A DNA stretch of 64,000 nt from the NCBI RefSeq assembly GCF_910592395.1, contig NC_088314.1:18077998-18141997 (forward strand). The letters run 5' to 3'. Under the pieces are notes generated by a model. It saw nothing but the letters and a program-made list of their open reading frames with translations. It ran no database searches and was not told the origin of the DNA. Source of the DNA: Lineus longissimus (taxonomy: Eukaryota; Nemertea; Pilidiophora; Heteronemertea; Lineidae). The position numbers were made by a program, and so were the translations under genes. Positions 34,989 through 47,494 of this stretch are shown one piece after another (within the stretch, counting starts at the first letter, position 1; every line of letters begins with the position of its first letter).

Positions 34989-37191
34989 GAACCATTGTCA
35001 AATCTACCAAGCGGATGACTCATGGACAATTCAGGTACGAGGTTTCAAAAGTTCTAATTAGGAATTTGTAATTGCAGTTTCTTTGCCTTTGTAAGCTGTA
35101 AAAGTGGTTTAATCGGACTCATCTGTGTCTTCTCCGCGGAGAATAGCCTGATTCACACTGGTGTCTTTCATCATCCTACTTAGGTAGCTCATTCAAATAC
35201 ATACTGAAATAGGCTCCGATCCGCTACGGTAGTGGGACGGCCTACTACGCATGCAGGCTGTTCGGCATCCTGAGATTCCGGGTTTTTTCACTCTATACTT
35301 TCACACTACAAACTATATCGAGACGCGGAGTATATTGAAAACCACTGGTAATACCAGGATGGCCGTTCGAGCGATGGATAGTGTTCTTGAATAGAGCGTA
35401 TACAGATATTTCTATAAACAATGCAGATCTCGTTTCCATACCGGTGGTGTCAACCGCTAATTTTCGTTGGCATTTTAGCGGATTTTGCGAAAAAAACCTA
35501 AAGGTTACAAAAAAATTAATCGCGGAAAAGTGCTTTTTACAGAAAACTTTGCGATTTGCAGTATTTTATTATCAGTTTTGTTCAAAGTTGTTCTATTTGT
35601 GACAATTCTGTCAGACATTCTCATATCATTCATCCCAGTCATTAAGAATGTGGGCCAATGGAAGTATGCCATTCAGGGTCAGGTGGGGCGAAATAATTTT
35701 CAATAGTTCATGGCATTGTTTCACGACCAGTAAACATATTCAAGAGCTGGATCTCTGTGCAATATCGTGAGCTTCTAATCTTTTTGGGTGTTTCATTTTT
35801 GCGAATTTGCGAAGATGCAAAACAAAATCGTGGAAATGTATTTTTTATGGACAAACCGAGGGAAATTTCATGATCCGCTATAAGTAAAATTGTAAAAATT
35901 ACAAAAAAACCCTTTATTTTTTCAACTCAGCCCAGTACCACTGCGTATTTGGCAACACGCACTGGTACTGGGCTGAGTTTTTCAAGACAACGTACCTTTA
36001 ACGGAAGCGTCCAGTCTTAAAATGAAATTTGTTAATGTGATTAACTGAAAGAGATAACGTAACGTAACCGTTAGGGGTAACACCGTGACATTTGTGCGTT
36101 TGAACAACCGGGCCCTTGGCCAGGACTGGCGGACTTCTCGCATTTTGTGAATTTATGCCATCATATTGTTTTTAAAATTATACTAGAAAAGAATAAAGAC
36201 AAAACCTTTTGTGTAACAGAAAGTATAGAAATTGGTCGTATTTTTATTTATGTACATGTACACGAACTACACCTAAACGTGTGATTTAACTGCTCCGCTT
36301 CTAAGGTCTTCCATGAATCCAAGCGGTTATGGTGACGTCACCAAAACCGCTGTGGTCAAAAAGAGGTGCGTGTATATGGCCTATATAGAAAACAATTATA
36401 ACCATGATGTTTTAGAGCAGACGACATGACCGAGACCATGATCATATCCTACACTCTTAAAAAAACAATGATTTGAGCTTTTGAAAAATCTTCAGCCACC
36501 GCAAATATGCTCCTCGTAGAGGTTTTTCAAGCAAATTAAAAACCGATGAATGATTCTGAGCCTGTAAAAAAACCTCGAAGGTTTCCTCATTTCCCTGAAA
36601 TACCTCAACGCGGTCCATGTTTGTACTGGCTGGTTATTGAAGAGCTCAAACCCCCTTATTTTGAAGAGTGTACCGCACATTTTGTGTAACAGAACAGAAC
36701 AGATTCTAAGTTCTCTATCCTGGAAAAATGTCTGCACCATCTGCAATTAATATTGGCCTGCCTTATTTCAACCGGGACGTCTGACTGCTCATAGTTCTCG
36801 TGAAAACACGCGTTGACTTTACTGAAACGTCTCATGTTTATTTGAAACTTCTCGATTGCAAAATGATCCTCGACACAAAATTTAATTGATGAAATCAAAA
36901 GTATACTTATAATGATATTTCTCATCATACAAAAGAGACAGATACGTTTCCCAGGGGAACATTTAAGACTATACTACGACGGAGCCAATGAAAGTCCACC
37001 CGTTGATCAAATTAATCATCCGATATCCGAGGTATTGAAGGTCACCAGTCTTGAAAAAACCATGTCTTAATCCGTCATCGTACAATGGTAGATACGTCCT
37101 CCAGGCAAACTGTTAAGACTATACTTCACCGGATCCGATGGAATTCCATTCGTTGATCAAAAAACAGAAAATAAGTTATGAGGGGATCCAA
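34989..37191. other. Intergenic region between receptor and channel locus C
   Basis: No coding exon is recognised. It contains a strong 22-bp hairpin at 35925-35978 (ACTCAGCCCAGTACCA and its complement) and a MITE-like element at 36453-36672 with ACACTCTTAAAA and the complement of TTTTGAAGAGTGT at its ends. A related short inverted word lies at 36310-36350. The two genes converge here. Confidence 0.5.
36453..36672. mobile_element. MITE, ACACTCTTAAAA ends
   Basis: The left end ACACTCTTAAAAAAACAATG is followed by TTGAGCTTTTGAAAAA. The right end is CCCTTATTTTGAAGAGTGT. Internal AACCTC/GAGGTT words resemble the element at 47815-48010. Probably one non-autonomous DNA-transposon family with several copies here. 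Confidence 0.5.
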
Positions 37192-40100
37192 TCATGCAGG
37201 TTTCACCCCTCCCGATAGGTGGCGCGTAAAAAAGTAATAGACGAAAAAATCGCATATTTCCAACCCAGTGATAATGCTCGCCCCTAGTGCCAGACCGAAC
37301 GACCCCCCAATGTCACATATCATATCAATCTCGGTATAAGCAACATTCTGAACGGTTTCCTCTACATTCATACTTGTATAGTATATGAAAACCAGAGCTA
37401 GATTTTTTCTTAAATAAGTTATATTTTTATCTATGTAGAAGTCTGCGCTCTTTTCTTCAAAGAACCAATCTGCTATTGGCACGGTTGAGACTTCCATCTC
37501 GAAGGTGGTGGTCTCGCATTGGTCCGGGCACCTCTCCCGAATGCACGTTTCGTTTGTATCCGTCACGAAGTCGACTTGCGCTTTCAGGCCACACTTATAC
37601 ATTTCTTCAGGGGTGCAGTCAGGATAAGACCCTGGGAAAATAAAGTGTTTATATGACGAATGGTTTGATAAGTGAAGAAAGCTATTTCTTGCGTGGCCTA
37701 CCTGATTTTACAACCGTGTGGCAGATGAATAAGCGGAAGAGAACACGTATGGAGAAGGGGGTTGAATTGAACTCCTAATGGGCTTTGTCAGTGCCGTAAG
37801 GTTTCTTATTTACTCCGTGGTCTGCCTTTAAATAGTGATTGATAGATGAATAGGCATAAGGGAACGCGTAGCAAAATGGTCCACCATACGTACCCAATTG
37901 GTAAGCATCTTTGCAGCCGCATTTCTGACCCATGTACTCCGTCAGGCACTCTAGTTGACACGCTGAGGTCGAATAATGGGTAAATTCCTTGAGTTTTCTG
38001 CTTCCGCACGTGCCGTGGGGTGGGCCGATCTTTTTAATCTGAAAAATACCAACAAATCGGTCTTTTGTATCAATAAATATAACATATTCTGGAACAAAAT
38101 AAAGTCTATCAGGAATCAATAGGGCCTGAGGTCAATGTCACTTGGGGCACAGGTCAAATTTAAGAATTCTCCCAGGCCCTTTCATAATCATTGAAATTCC
38201 AAGTTTGACTTTGGGATTACTGACGGACTGAGCACCAGGCAAATGTCAAAGTACTGGGGTCAAAGGTCAAACTTCGGTATTCTCCTGGGATCTTTAGGGC
38301 TGACTTTGCAACCCTCAAGTCCGCATGACGGATATACCAGTGTAAGTCTACCCCCCCCCCACACACACACACACAAACCTGCTTACCCTTTTTTGTTTGA
38401 TTCCAATAAAGGTCTGCATCCCTGGCCCCACAGCTATACCTGCCGATTTCATCAAAGGAATGTCATTGCGATCATGTGCAAGAATCTGTAATCATGAAAC
38501 TGTCTGATGAAACACAAATTGAAATTAAACATTTTATCAAGAACTAAACATAAAACTACATACAGCGCAGATAGGCTATGTGGCAACATAGAACACCATC
38601 ATGTACAGACAGGGGAAGTGAAACACCGGACACGAAAAAGTACTCACGATGTCATTCTACCAATAGCATTCCGCGAAGATGACATCACTGCAGCTGCTGA
38701 CCTCTATTTCCCCATCGCTGAATTACAGGCAATGTCGGACAAACATGCGGTTTCGTAATGGATTAGGGCTTTCTAACTAGGGCAGTTAGATTCAATCTGG
38801 CACATGTCCGAGTGTTGGAAATACATGTACTACATAATTGTTCTGAATATTTCTCTCTCTGACTCTATGGTATCATTCATGCTAAAAACAATGCAGGGTC
38901 AAAGATAATTGACTTTGAAATAAGCTCAAATGCGAAGAAATAAGTGTCGATGTCCGACTGTCACGTGACTAAAACGTCATCAATATCTTATGCAAATGAC
39001 CTTGTGAGCTATAAATAGTAACTTCGCGGGATGCTATTAAAAATGTGCGTTTTCGGAAGAATTGTTTTACAAATGTGTATGGTTGTTTTATTACATTTTA
39101 TATGTACTGGCACTTGTCCCGCTTAATGTTACTTGTTCGGGCAGTGTCGTTAACTGATTTAGGCTTGAAAACGTGACATGACATGGCATCCTAAGAGGGT
39201 GAAAGTGACATCGTGAATCGTATGCAGTCAGTTCTTTGCAAATGACTTGTTCTTTCTTTTTAAAATGACAGCGCGAACTACATGTATATGTAAACCCAGC
39301 CTCAGTTCCCGTTAACCATGTTTACACGGTACCAGACCAGACCAAACCAGATGTGGGACATTCGTGCGCGTTTAAACACAAAAGAAATCCGGATCAGCCT
39401 GGATCAGTTTGGTCACAGCGTGTAAACGGGCCTAAATTAGAAGTTTGTTTATGATACAGACACAGAACTATAAGATACAGAACTAAAACAGGTTGGTATT
39501 GTTACCTTGAACCCTTCGCCAAAGCCATGCCGACTGCCAATATACTGATCGAGTTCTGTATCCAGGTGGAGAAGAAGTCCGTAATCAGTCCCCGCGTTGT
39601 TCACAGACAGAGATGGCGTCGTCGTGTCTGTGCGGGTAAAGAGAAATTGTACTTGTAGTAAAAGTAGCAATGATCTACAAGGGCCATAAATGGTCTGTAC
39701 TCATTGGTAGCAATGATCTCTAAGGTACCTATGTCAATCTACAATGTACCCCGGTATATGAAGTCACCGATTCCGCCGACAAAATCTCTCGAAACCCCCG
39801 CCGATTCATTCCACGGCATTGCTAGCTTTGGGAGCTAGATCTAGTTGTGCGACATGTGGGCGAATGTATAGCATTGTACGCATATAAACAAGTGTGCGAT
39901 ATATCGCTAAATCATACTGATTGTCAACTGATCTTACTCAAACTGTGAATTCATCGTTGAAATCAATATATAAAGGACATGCGCAGATACGGTGTGCTTT
40001 TTGTGCAACCGATTTTTAGAAATGACACTGGTTATGGTAAGAGTGCGGTCAAGATCGGGGGTCAGGATCCCATCCTGAGTATGACGAAGGTCGTAAAGAA

Positions 40101-40256
40101 ACACGCCTTGCTGACTGGTGAATAACTGACCTACTTTACCTACATTTGGCAACTAAGAGTAGGATACTTACTGCTATTGAACTGGAAGCACCATCCCATA
40201 TCTGTTATGGTTTCCTCGAAGTCGTCATAATCACACGGCTTTTGTTTCCAGTCGCA
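37192..40256 (-). CDS. DEG/ENaC locus C, constant exons 2-6
   Basis: On the minus strand: exon 2 40256-40172 (85 b), exon 3 39627-39506 (122 b), exon 4 38485-38387 (99 b), exon 5 38038-37894 (145 b), exon 6 37631-37192 with stop TGA. Lengths and phases match genes A and B apart from two extra codons in exon 3 and a shorter exon 6. Seen: DMGWCFQFN, AGTDYGLLLHL, IPLMKSAGIAV, PPHGTCGSRK, YSTSACQLEC, CGCKDAYQLG, ERCPDQCETTTF, MNVEETVQ, CDIGGSFGLALGASII (TM2 with GAS filter). These exons occur once in the window, although five first exons lie upstream on the same strand. The product depends on which first exon is spliced to the acceptor at 40257. With the nearest one, the protein is about 484 residues. 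Confidence 0.92.
38351..38376. repeat. C-run plus (AC)n next to the exon-4 donor
   Basis: Ten C then CA repeats on the plus strand, giving a (GT)n-G tract on the transcribed strand starting about 10 bases inside the intron after the exon-4 donor at 38386. GU-rich tracts at this position can bind CELF/TDP-43-type splicing factors; that is inference. Confidence 0.7.
38662..39039 (+). mobile_element. ~380-bp element, copy 1 (intron of locus C)
   Basis: The ends AATAGCATTCCGCGAAG and the complement of CTTCGCGGGATGCTATT are inverted repeats. The body is a close reverse-complement match to 46169-46533. It lies between constant exons 3 and 4. There is no ORF of note; it is a non-autonomous DNA transposon. 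Confidence 0.8.
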
Positions 40257-40479
40257 CTAAAATAAAAATTAAGAACCGGATTCAAACCAAACGAGAGCCT
40301 GCTCTGACTTAAAGCTGAACTGTTAACAATAGATAGATGCCGCCATCTTGATTTTGTTTCGCCGTCAGGGGCACCTCACTTGTGTAGTTTGATGAGTGTT
40401 AGATTTAGCAATGTGTCCACTCAGCGGAGTAAGCAACAGCGCATCAGCCAAGCAACAATTTTGGTGGAAACCACATAAT

Positions 40480-40880
40480 CTACAGCGGTAGATGCCGGCG
40501 CGTCGGTCTTGCAACAAGCTGCACTGAAAACAGGAGGGAACGATTGGAACACGCAGAGATTCTGGCGTCCCTGGCGCACATCAGAAGTTGCATGAAAAAG
40601 ATCAAGGGAAGGATTCCAGGATCAGGGTATTCCGAGGGCACACAACAGCAAATTGCACTGAAAAAGAGAGAATGATTGCAGCACACCGGTTTTAGAACGC
40701 CGCTAGAGCGCACAATGCAGGTCGCCTATGGCAAAGAGGATAGAATTGCAGTACACCGTAAGTTACATCATAAATGAGGTAATGATATGAGCACATTTGG
40801 ATGAATACGTCTCTGTCGCACACAAGTTGCACTAAAAAGAGGGGGAGGATTGCCTTGCCAAAACTACCCCGCCGTCGAAC
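40480..40880 (-). repeat. Degenerate ~75-bp tandem repeats in intron 1 of locus C
   Basis: Units containing GTTGCACTGAAAAAGAG, GATTGCAGCACACCGG and GCGCACA recur about five times with heavy divergence between the nearest first exon and constant exon 2. Non-coding; the open frame that runs from the first exon into this stretch is read-through past the donor. Confidence 0.6.
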
Positions 40881-40901
40881 AAGGCCTACACGCTTACTTA
40901 C

Positions 40902-41465
40902 AGCTAGCAGAGAATCATGGAGTCTATGCCCTAACAGCTTGTAATTCTCCCACCAACTCCAGCCGTTAGCGATGATCTGCTTATTAAGTGCGGGTAAAGC
41001 CAAGAGGCTTTTCTTCTCCAGCAAAATCGCTTTCACGTAATCAGTCATGTATACTTTGTCCGTCTTTCTCTTTGCGAATATATTGAAGTTGCACACTGTA
41101 ATGGCGGGAAATTTCACGTGGTCATATCTTGAAATATTAACCAAAACTGTAATTGGCCGCTGGTTGTATTTTGCAATCTGGGAACACATCTGATAAAGTC
41201 CAAATGCTGTCATGCCTAAAATGAATACAAGCCAAATCATCCGTCTAAACAGGCCGTACTCCCCATCGATAAGTTTATTAAGTCCGCCGAGGTTGACTCT
41301 TGTGCAGAAGGAGGTATAAAACTTGCACCATCTATCTGTTTTCACGACTGGCCCATTGAACGCTTGAATCCGCGTTGTTTTGACTGGTTCGGCAATTTTC
41401 TTCTCATTCATGCTGAGAGTTGACCCACCATCGAAAAGGGTTAACCTTAATTTGGATGTTGACAT
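40902..41465 (-). CDS. Locus C variable first exon a
   Basis: 188 codons from the ATG at 41465 to a phase-0 donor (GCT|GTAAGT, exon end 40902). The ATG was chosen because MSTSKLRL aligns with the start of exon e (MSTNKLKL); an in-frame ATG at 41588 is upstream. Seen: CTRVNLGGLNKLID before TM1 (about residues 70-95), then RPITVLVNISR and FPAITVCNFNIF, then a divergent stretch ending HRLHDSLLA. It is the first exon nearest the constant exons, about 650 bases upstream of exon 2. It encodes the cytosolic N-terminus, TM1 and the first part of the extracellular palm and finger. Confidence 0.92.
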
Positions 41466-41581
41466 GATATCTATTGACATGATACCATTCACCGGTATAA
41501 TATGGATAGGAAATCCACCACTGACAACGACCAAAATACGGCACTTTCCAACTTGCGAATCAGAAAAGGCTGTTTTCCGTA

Positions 41582-41633
41582 CAGTCACATGACATGAAGA
41601 ATAACAGTGATTGGTTAATCCTCCTCACGTGAC
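41582..41633 (-). promoter_or_regulatory. Promoter module of first exon a (E-box, CCAAT, E-box)
   Basis: On the plus strand: CAGTCACATGAC at 41582, CAGTGATTGGTTAAT at 41605, CACGTGACC at 41626. Read on the transcribed strand this is a GGTCACGTG box, an ATTAACCAATCACTG box and a GTCATGTGAC box. It lies 117-168 bases upstream of the ATG. Element order and spacing are repeated at first exons b and c. Confidence 0.7.
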
Positions 41634-41639
41634 CTTTCG

Positions 41640-43302
41640 CGTGCCGCAGTAGATGCAATCCATGGTGAGAATTATCCAGGTCAGTCACGGAATGAGTTTG
41701 TCATAATGAACACACCGGATCCCTAAGAGTGGTAGATAAAATTATCCCGACGTTGCCTCACAAAATTGGGACTCGAGCTTAAATTACTCGGCAAAATTAG
41801 TATCGTTCTCACTGAACGACTCGGGCCAAATCAAGATATCGTGGTTTCGCTTTTCTTCTAGAAAGATTTTCGATCCACTAGTACTACAGTATGGCCAAGA
41901 AAACGTTTCCCTTGCACAATATAATTCTATTGTGTATACATTGTGCGAGTGAAAAGTTTTCTGGTCCACCCTGTAGTAGTTGGGGTCTCTGACGGGAACC
42001 GTATATAGTCCGTGTTTTTGCCTGTACACCATGTAAATGCAAATCACTGCATCGAAATTGAATATAGGTGTAAATGTAAAATCGGGGAGGCTGTGGCTTG
42101 GGCCACCGTCGCGTTCCGTGTCTGTGCTGGATTTGATCAGTGACTGAGCGTCATTAAAATTATTTATCAGCAATGATGTTGTCTCTCTTCACACATTTCC
42201 AATGGAAAATTACCTCGGAAACATCGTCAAAAGTAATCAGAATGGATATGAAGCCATATAAAAGCATCATGATATGATGGTTCAATGTCTATGTTGAACA
42301 AAGCGCGTCTCCACGGTGATTATCGCATAGACAAAGTGTACCCAGTTACTGATCAAATACACCATACGCCGTAAGAGATTGTAAACATGGCATCAATCAA
42401 AGTTGATTTTTGAGGCTGGACATGAACTCTGGTATTTCGATGCTGGCATTGTATGCGATTTTATGGCTCGGTTCAATTTGGTTACCTATTTGCATGACTA
42501 GATCATGTTCAGCGGTAAATATATTCGCTGAACCAGATCCCAATCCCTGATTTGGTCGTTGGGAACGAGTAACCAGATCGATCGCGCCAGAACATCCCCA
42601 ATCTCCAAGCCTCGCCAGCGATAACGTTTGCTTAGTAGTACTAGCACCGTTTACCTAACGTACTTTTGCTACGGAGCAAATGTTAGCTATTCTCTCATTT
42701 GGAGATTGGACACCCCATTGATTGAGGCGGGCCTCTGCTGAAGATGGTTCGAATCGGCACCTATATACGATTTTCTGAGCTAGGAATATATACCTAAATT
42801 CTAACCGTTGCAGGTCAACTTGATGACATGTACATGTATATCGCTGTAGCCTCAAAGTGTCTTCAATTCAGCATGAAACCGGCTGTATCGTTCGAAATTT
42901 TACGTGCAGGGGCGACGCCAGGGGGAGGTTGGAGGGGCCGGGACAGGGGCAAATGTCCCCTGGGGGGGGGGGGGGGGGGGGGGGTCGTGAACTCTTATGG
43001 CCGTACCATAACGAAACGTCACTTGCACGTCAGCTGTACTTCCGTTTTGACAATCTTGACACTAGAGGCGCTGATTTCGTTCCTTTAATTTCAGCACTGG
43101 GGCGAGTTTGCCATTTTGATCGCCAACATTTTTGCATCTGTGACGTAACACGAACCTTTTTTGTTTTTCTTTTATGACTCACAAATACTATTTTTCGCAA
43201 AAGCATTTTCAACTTTGATAAAATATATAATATCGGAAATTTTGATTCACGTCGAAGGCGATGGACTGTACATTTCTGTTTTAGTTGAGCTTATAGGTAG
43301 GC
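41640..43302. other. Between first exons a and b
   Basis: No exon recognised. A 129-codon minus-strand ORF at 41784-42173 lacks family motifs. A G-run of more than 20 bases lies at about 42961-42984. No copy of constant exons 2-6 was found here. Confidence 0.5.
42961..42984 (+). repeat. Poly-G tract
   Basis: An almost pure run of G preceded by GGGGCAAATGTCCCCTGG. It is able in principle to form a G-quadruplex. Its length is likely to be assembly-sensitive. Confidence 0.8.
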
Positions 43303-43314
43303 CTACCGACTTAC

Positions 43315-43827
43315 CTCAAATAGCGAATCGTTTAGTCTATGCGCATTATCTCGGTGAAAGGCTTCCATATCCCACCCAGAAAGGTTGTATCCAAATGCAG
43401 TTAAATTCACGTTTTGCTTATAGAGTACTATCGACTTCACGAACTCTGTGATGTTTTTCCAGTCAAGATTTTCCTTTCGATAGATGTTGAAATTACACAC
43501 TGTAATTGCGGGAAATTCCAGAATGTCTTCTTTAGAAATGTTTACAAAAACTGTAATCGGTCGGCTGTTGAATTTTGCAATCTGTGTACACATCTGATAA
43601 AGTCCGAACGCCAGCATGCTCAAGATGAAGAAGAGCCAAACAGCCCGTCTGAAACTGCCGTACTCAGCGTCAATAAGTTTTATAACCCCGCCGAGGTTCA
43701 CTCGTGTGCAAAACGACGTGAAAAACTTACTCTGTGTACCTGCTTTTACTTTTGGTTCGTTGCATCCCTGAACCGAGGGGATCTTTGTCACAGGTTCAGA
43801 CATTTCTATTTCAACAATGCTGAGCAT
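43315..43827 (-). CDS. Locus C variable first exon b
   Basis: 171 codons if started at the ATG at 43827, or 163 from the ATG at 43803 (MSEPVTK, which aligns better with exon a's AEPVKTT); ends GAG|GTAAGT in phase 0. Seen: CTRVNLGGVIKLID, TM1 (VWLFFILSMLAFGLYQM), RPITVFVNISK, FPAITVCNFNIY, and a divergent segment ending HRLNDSLFE. Intact throughout. The divergent segment (KENLDWKNITEF...) differs almost completely from exon a, while the TM1 region is highly conserved. Confidence 0.9.
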
Positions 43828-44091
43828 TGATTTCCAATAGAAAATTGTAAAACACGAATGTTGGTATGATATGTCGTCATGAGTCCCTAAGGTCTGATTC
43901 CACTTCAACGATTTAGGCAGTTTTGCCGATTTCGCAGGCTTGGTGGTCCGGTACCATCGCCGAGCAAAAACCTACACCAAATTTAACCCAACACCTATAA
44001 CACCTGAGCAATTCCCCGCTTTCACTGCTGGAATCTAAAAGCAAAAAAAAACAATCAGAATTTGACGCCTTCAGCTCGTATGCAAATCGAG

Positions 44092-44142
44092 CAGTCACAT
44101 GACCACATAAGATACAGTGATTGGTTAATGCACATCACGTGA
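44092..44142 (-). promoter_or_regulatory. Promoter module of first exon b
   Basis: CAGTCACATGAC at 44092, CAGTGATTGGTTAAT at 44115 and CACGTGAGC at 44136. The 23- and 21-base offsets are identical to those at exon a, and the central 15 bases are identical. An octamer-like ATGCAAAT lies just to its left at about 44080. It is 265-315 bases upstream of the ATG, so a longer 5'UTR or a small upstream intron is possible. Confidence 0.7.
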
Positions 44143-45230
44143 GCCCTCGACATATTGCCGAGTGAGAATGTCAACAATATGGGGTTTACTTGAGTGGCCA
44201 TTACCCCCTCTACGGGCATGGAGTCCATTATCTGTTCACACTCTTTGTGTGCGAACAGAAGAGTTGGACGCTCGTAAACAGTAATGGACATATCAGTTTT
44301 AAAACCTCATCAACGCACAATAATAGGTCTATCCTATTAAAACATACATGTGTACAAATTATACCGGTAGGCTTTTTCGAAAGTAAATGTCACTGTTCTT
44401 CTTGGCCGCTGTGCAAAAACTACTGGGCTGAATCTTTTGTTTTCTTCAATCTAATTTTGGGACCAAACACAATTTCAAGTTAGAGATTTGCAAATCCGGT
44501 AAAAAAACGATTTCTTCATTGGTCTTGGTTTGGAGCCCTTTGACCATTTGTTGACGATTTAGGTTATCTGGACAGGGCCTATTTTGCGCATAGATATTGT
44601 TGAATGAAAGATATGCCTGAAGATTTCATCAAAGTTCATTCAGAAATAAGCACTACAGAGGAGAAAATGCCGAAGTCAATGCACTACGTTAATGTACACG
44701 AATCACAAAAAAAATTTCATAACAATGGTTACTGAAATGTGAAAATCAGCCTAATAGTTTTCGCACAGCGGCTCAAAAAGACAGTGGCATTTACTTCTGA
44801 AAAAGGCAACTTTCAATATGGACCCAGTACGCACGTGCTTAGGCTGGAAGAAGTATGCCCATCCTCGTGTTTGCAAAATGACTTAGCGGATGAAATATTT
44901 GGATTCTGCTCAAACTAAATTGTAAACCAATCCTTACTCTTTTGATGGATGAATACATTTTTTGATGCTGTGTCGACCAACTAATTTTGTCAATAATGTT
45001 ACATTCATGGTAATGGTGATAGCCCCACTATTTTTTAGCACTATGCTTGAGGGACCTCACTTGTAAATATTTATATGAATTGAGGACTAAAAGTTGACAT
45101 TGTAGTATGCACAGAGAGGAAGAATGCCAAGTTGCCCTAACGCGCTAAACTACCACCTCGCGAGCACTATTTTTTTCGAACTTTTAGTTGAGCGGTGAAA
45201 GACCGGAAAACGGTAAAAAAACCTGCAATG

Positions 45231-45231
<1 letters not shown>

Positions 45232-45265
<34 letters not shown>

Positions 45266-45266
45266 G
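45232..45266 (+). repeat. (TGA)n microsatellite
   Basis: About eleven uninterrupted TGA units. They create poly-Ser and poly-Ile shadow frames on the minus strand. Confidence 0.9.
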
Positions 45267-46020
45267 TTTGACAATATTTGGCAGTGTATGGTACGGGTGT
45301 TGTGCATTTTTCAAATTCAAGCACACTCCCTCTTTGCCAGTATTTGCTGCCATGCTGTGATGTTACTGTACAATACACATTGCGATTACATAGTGTAATC
45401 AGACAGAAAAATGGCCGCGACCACAGATTCAAGATTGGACCGCCTCATCACACTAATTTTTCTGCATGGAGTATGATCATTTCGGTCAAGTGGTTAGAGT
45501 GACTCAACGACTATCTTGACGCAAGGACCCAACGCGCCGCGTAGCGGCAAAATAGCGAAGCTGGTGAAACATTTATACGGGTCACCGTGATCTCATTATG
45601 GACTTATAGCGCGATTATGGGGTTGGAACTATTTTGCTGTGTATTGTCACAAGGAAAGAAAAGCACGCGACTAAACGCCGACCTATTTATGTAAAGTGAT
45701 AATTAGAAGGTATGTAGTTCAGGAAATGTTAATAAATAATCATTCTATATCGTCTTTTGCGAGCATTTTTAATTGTAAAAAATATATGCCTACGTCACAG
45801 AGTCTCTGCAATGGTAATTTTTATCACAGTAGTCTCGCGCAGCCAGAAGTTCTTTACTTTTCTTTGTACGAGACGTTTTCCGGCACGATGTATGTGGGCA
45901 GATGCAGCACTGCGCAAGATTACCTCGGGGCAGGGGCTAATAATAGATTATGCTAATGAGCATACCTCCTCATTGAGTTTTCCCAGAATGGTCCATATCG
46001 CACGAAGCTCGGGACGGCAT

Positions 46021-46117
46021 GGTTGTCGGTTGACTGTGCTTTAAGAGAGACCGACTGTGCTTTAAGAGAGACTGACACCATGCCTAGTCTCTCTTAAAGC
46101 ACAGTCAACCGACACCC
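46021..46117. repeat. Hairpin with duplicated arm
   Basis: GACTGTGCTTTAAGAGAGAC occurs twice on the left and once as its complement on the right, flanked by TGTCGGTTG/CAACCGACA. Two alternative stems of about 20-30 bp could form. Probably a small foldback element. Confidence 0.8.
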
Positions 46118-46168
46118 CTATACCCGCTCACACTAAGAAACCACAAACGCCCACCCCTTCCTGCTACC

Positions 46169-46533
46169 TTAATAGCATTCCGCGAAGTTACTATTTATAG
46201 CTCACAAGGTCATTTGCTGATGACGTTTTTGTCACGTGACAGTCGGACATCGACACTTATTTCTACGCATTTGAGCTTATTTCAAAGTCAATTATCTTTG
46301 ACCCTGCATTGTTTGTAGCATGAATGATACCATAGAGTCAGAGAGAGAAATATTCAGAACAATTATGTAGTATTTCCAACACTCGGACATGTGCCAGATT
46401 GAATCTAAATGCCCTAGTTAGAAAGCCTGAATCCATTACAAAGCCGCATGTTTGTCCGACATTGCCTGTAATTCAGCGATGGGGAAATAGAGGGCAGCAG
46501 CTGCAGTGACGTCATCTTCGCGGAATGCTATTG
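46169..46533 (-). mobile_element. ~380-bp element, copy 2 (inverted relative to copy 1)
   Basis: Near-complete reverse complement of 38662-39039, including the AATAGCATTCCGCGAAG ends. It lies between first exons b and c. Primary transcripts from first exons c, d and e would contain both inverted copies, whereas those from a and b would contain only copy 1. Confidence 0.8.
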
Positions 46534-46978
46534 GCTACTTCTGGATTGCATTACAGATAGTGGCCCGGACCTTGCCAACAGTGGTTACAAACTGGCCACC
46601 TGGCGGGAGCCTATACGTAGGGACAACGTAGGCTATATTACAGAGGTTGGTCGCCGATTTTCAATCATGGAATATTTCATTGAATTAAATCCGCTAGTCC
46701 ATACTAACAATCCAATTTGTGTAGGCCTAATTTTATTTGACTGAAATAGACAACTCATATGAAAAACCAACTATTAGAACAAAAGTTGCGTCGTTAAAAC
46801 CCTAAAACTTATTCCAAGCCGAAGATCCTGCCATTACCGAATTTTGGTAAAGGATTACAAAAATAAAATCGTTTAGAATTAGGTCCCCGGCAGTGGCCGA
46901 CTCAGCACCACCGCGCGGGGCCTAATGGTATTAGGCTATCAAGTGGTCGGTCAAACGTATTGCAATGACAATACTTAC

Positions 46979-47494
46979 CAACAGAACTGAATCATTGAGT
47001 CTAGACGCGAAAATACTGTATTGATACGTCCAATTCCAGTTGCTGAAGTCGAACCCCGATGATTTCGTAGACACGTTTTGTTTATAGTATACAATGTTTT
47101 GTATATATTTAGTCGCATTCACTCGATCCGTCTTTTTCCTTTCGAATATATTGAAATTACATACCGTAATGGCGGGGAATTCGATGCTCTCTTCAAATGT
47201 AACCTTCACCAGAGAGTTAATTGGCCGGCTGTTTAATTTTTCAACCTGTTTACCCATCTGATAAATTCCTAATACCGTCATGAATAAGATGAATATCAGC
47301 CAAATTATCCGTCTAAACAGGCCGTACTCCCCATCGATAAGTTTATTAAGTCCGCCGAGGTTGACCCTGGTGCAGAAGGCGGTGCCAAATTTCCTCCAAG
47401 TTCCGCCTGCTTTGACGATTTGGCCATCGAACGCCTTCACCGGAGTCTCTGTGACCTCATCAGCCATCATTTTATTCATGTTGCGTATTGACAA
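46979..47494 (-). CDS. Locus C variable first exon c
   Basis: 172 codons from the ATG at 47494 (or 167 from the ATG at 47479) to TTG|GTAAGT in phase 0. Seen: a short cytosolic start (ADEVTETPVKAFDG), CTRVNLGGLNKLIDGEYGLFRR identical or nearly so to exon a, TM1, RPINSLVKVT, FPAITVCNFNIF, then a divergent segment ending SRLNDSVLL. Unbroken frame. It is most similar to exon a around TM1, suggesting recent duplication or gene conversion of that block. Confidence 0.92.

Larger units (their letters stand above)
44160..46168. other. Between first exons b and c, proximal half
   Basis: No exon recognised. It contains a (TGA)n microsatellite at about 45232-45266 and a hairpin-rich stretch at 46021-46117. 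Short ORFs here have no family motifs. Confidence 0.5.

Noticed and set aside
41784-42173. 129-codon minus-strand ORF between first exons a and b
   Set aside because: Considered as a sixth variable exon, but it has no TM1, no CNFN block and no phase-0 donor in the right place.
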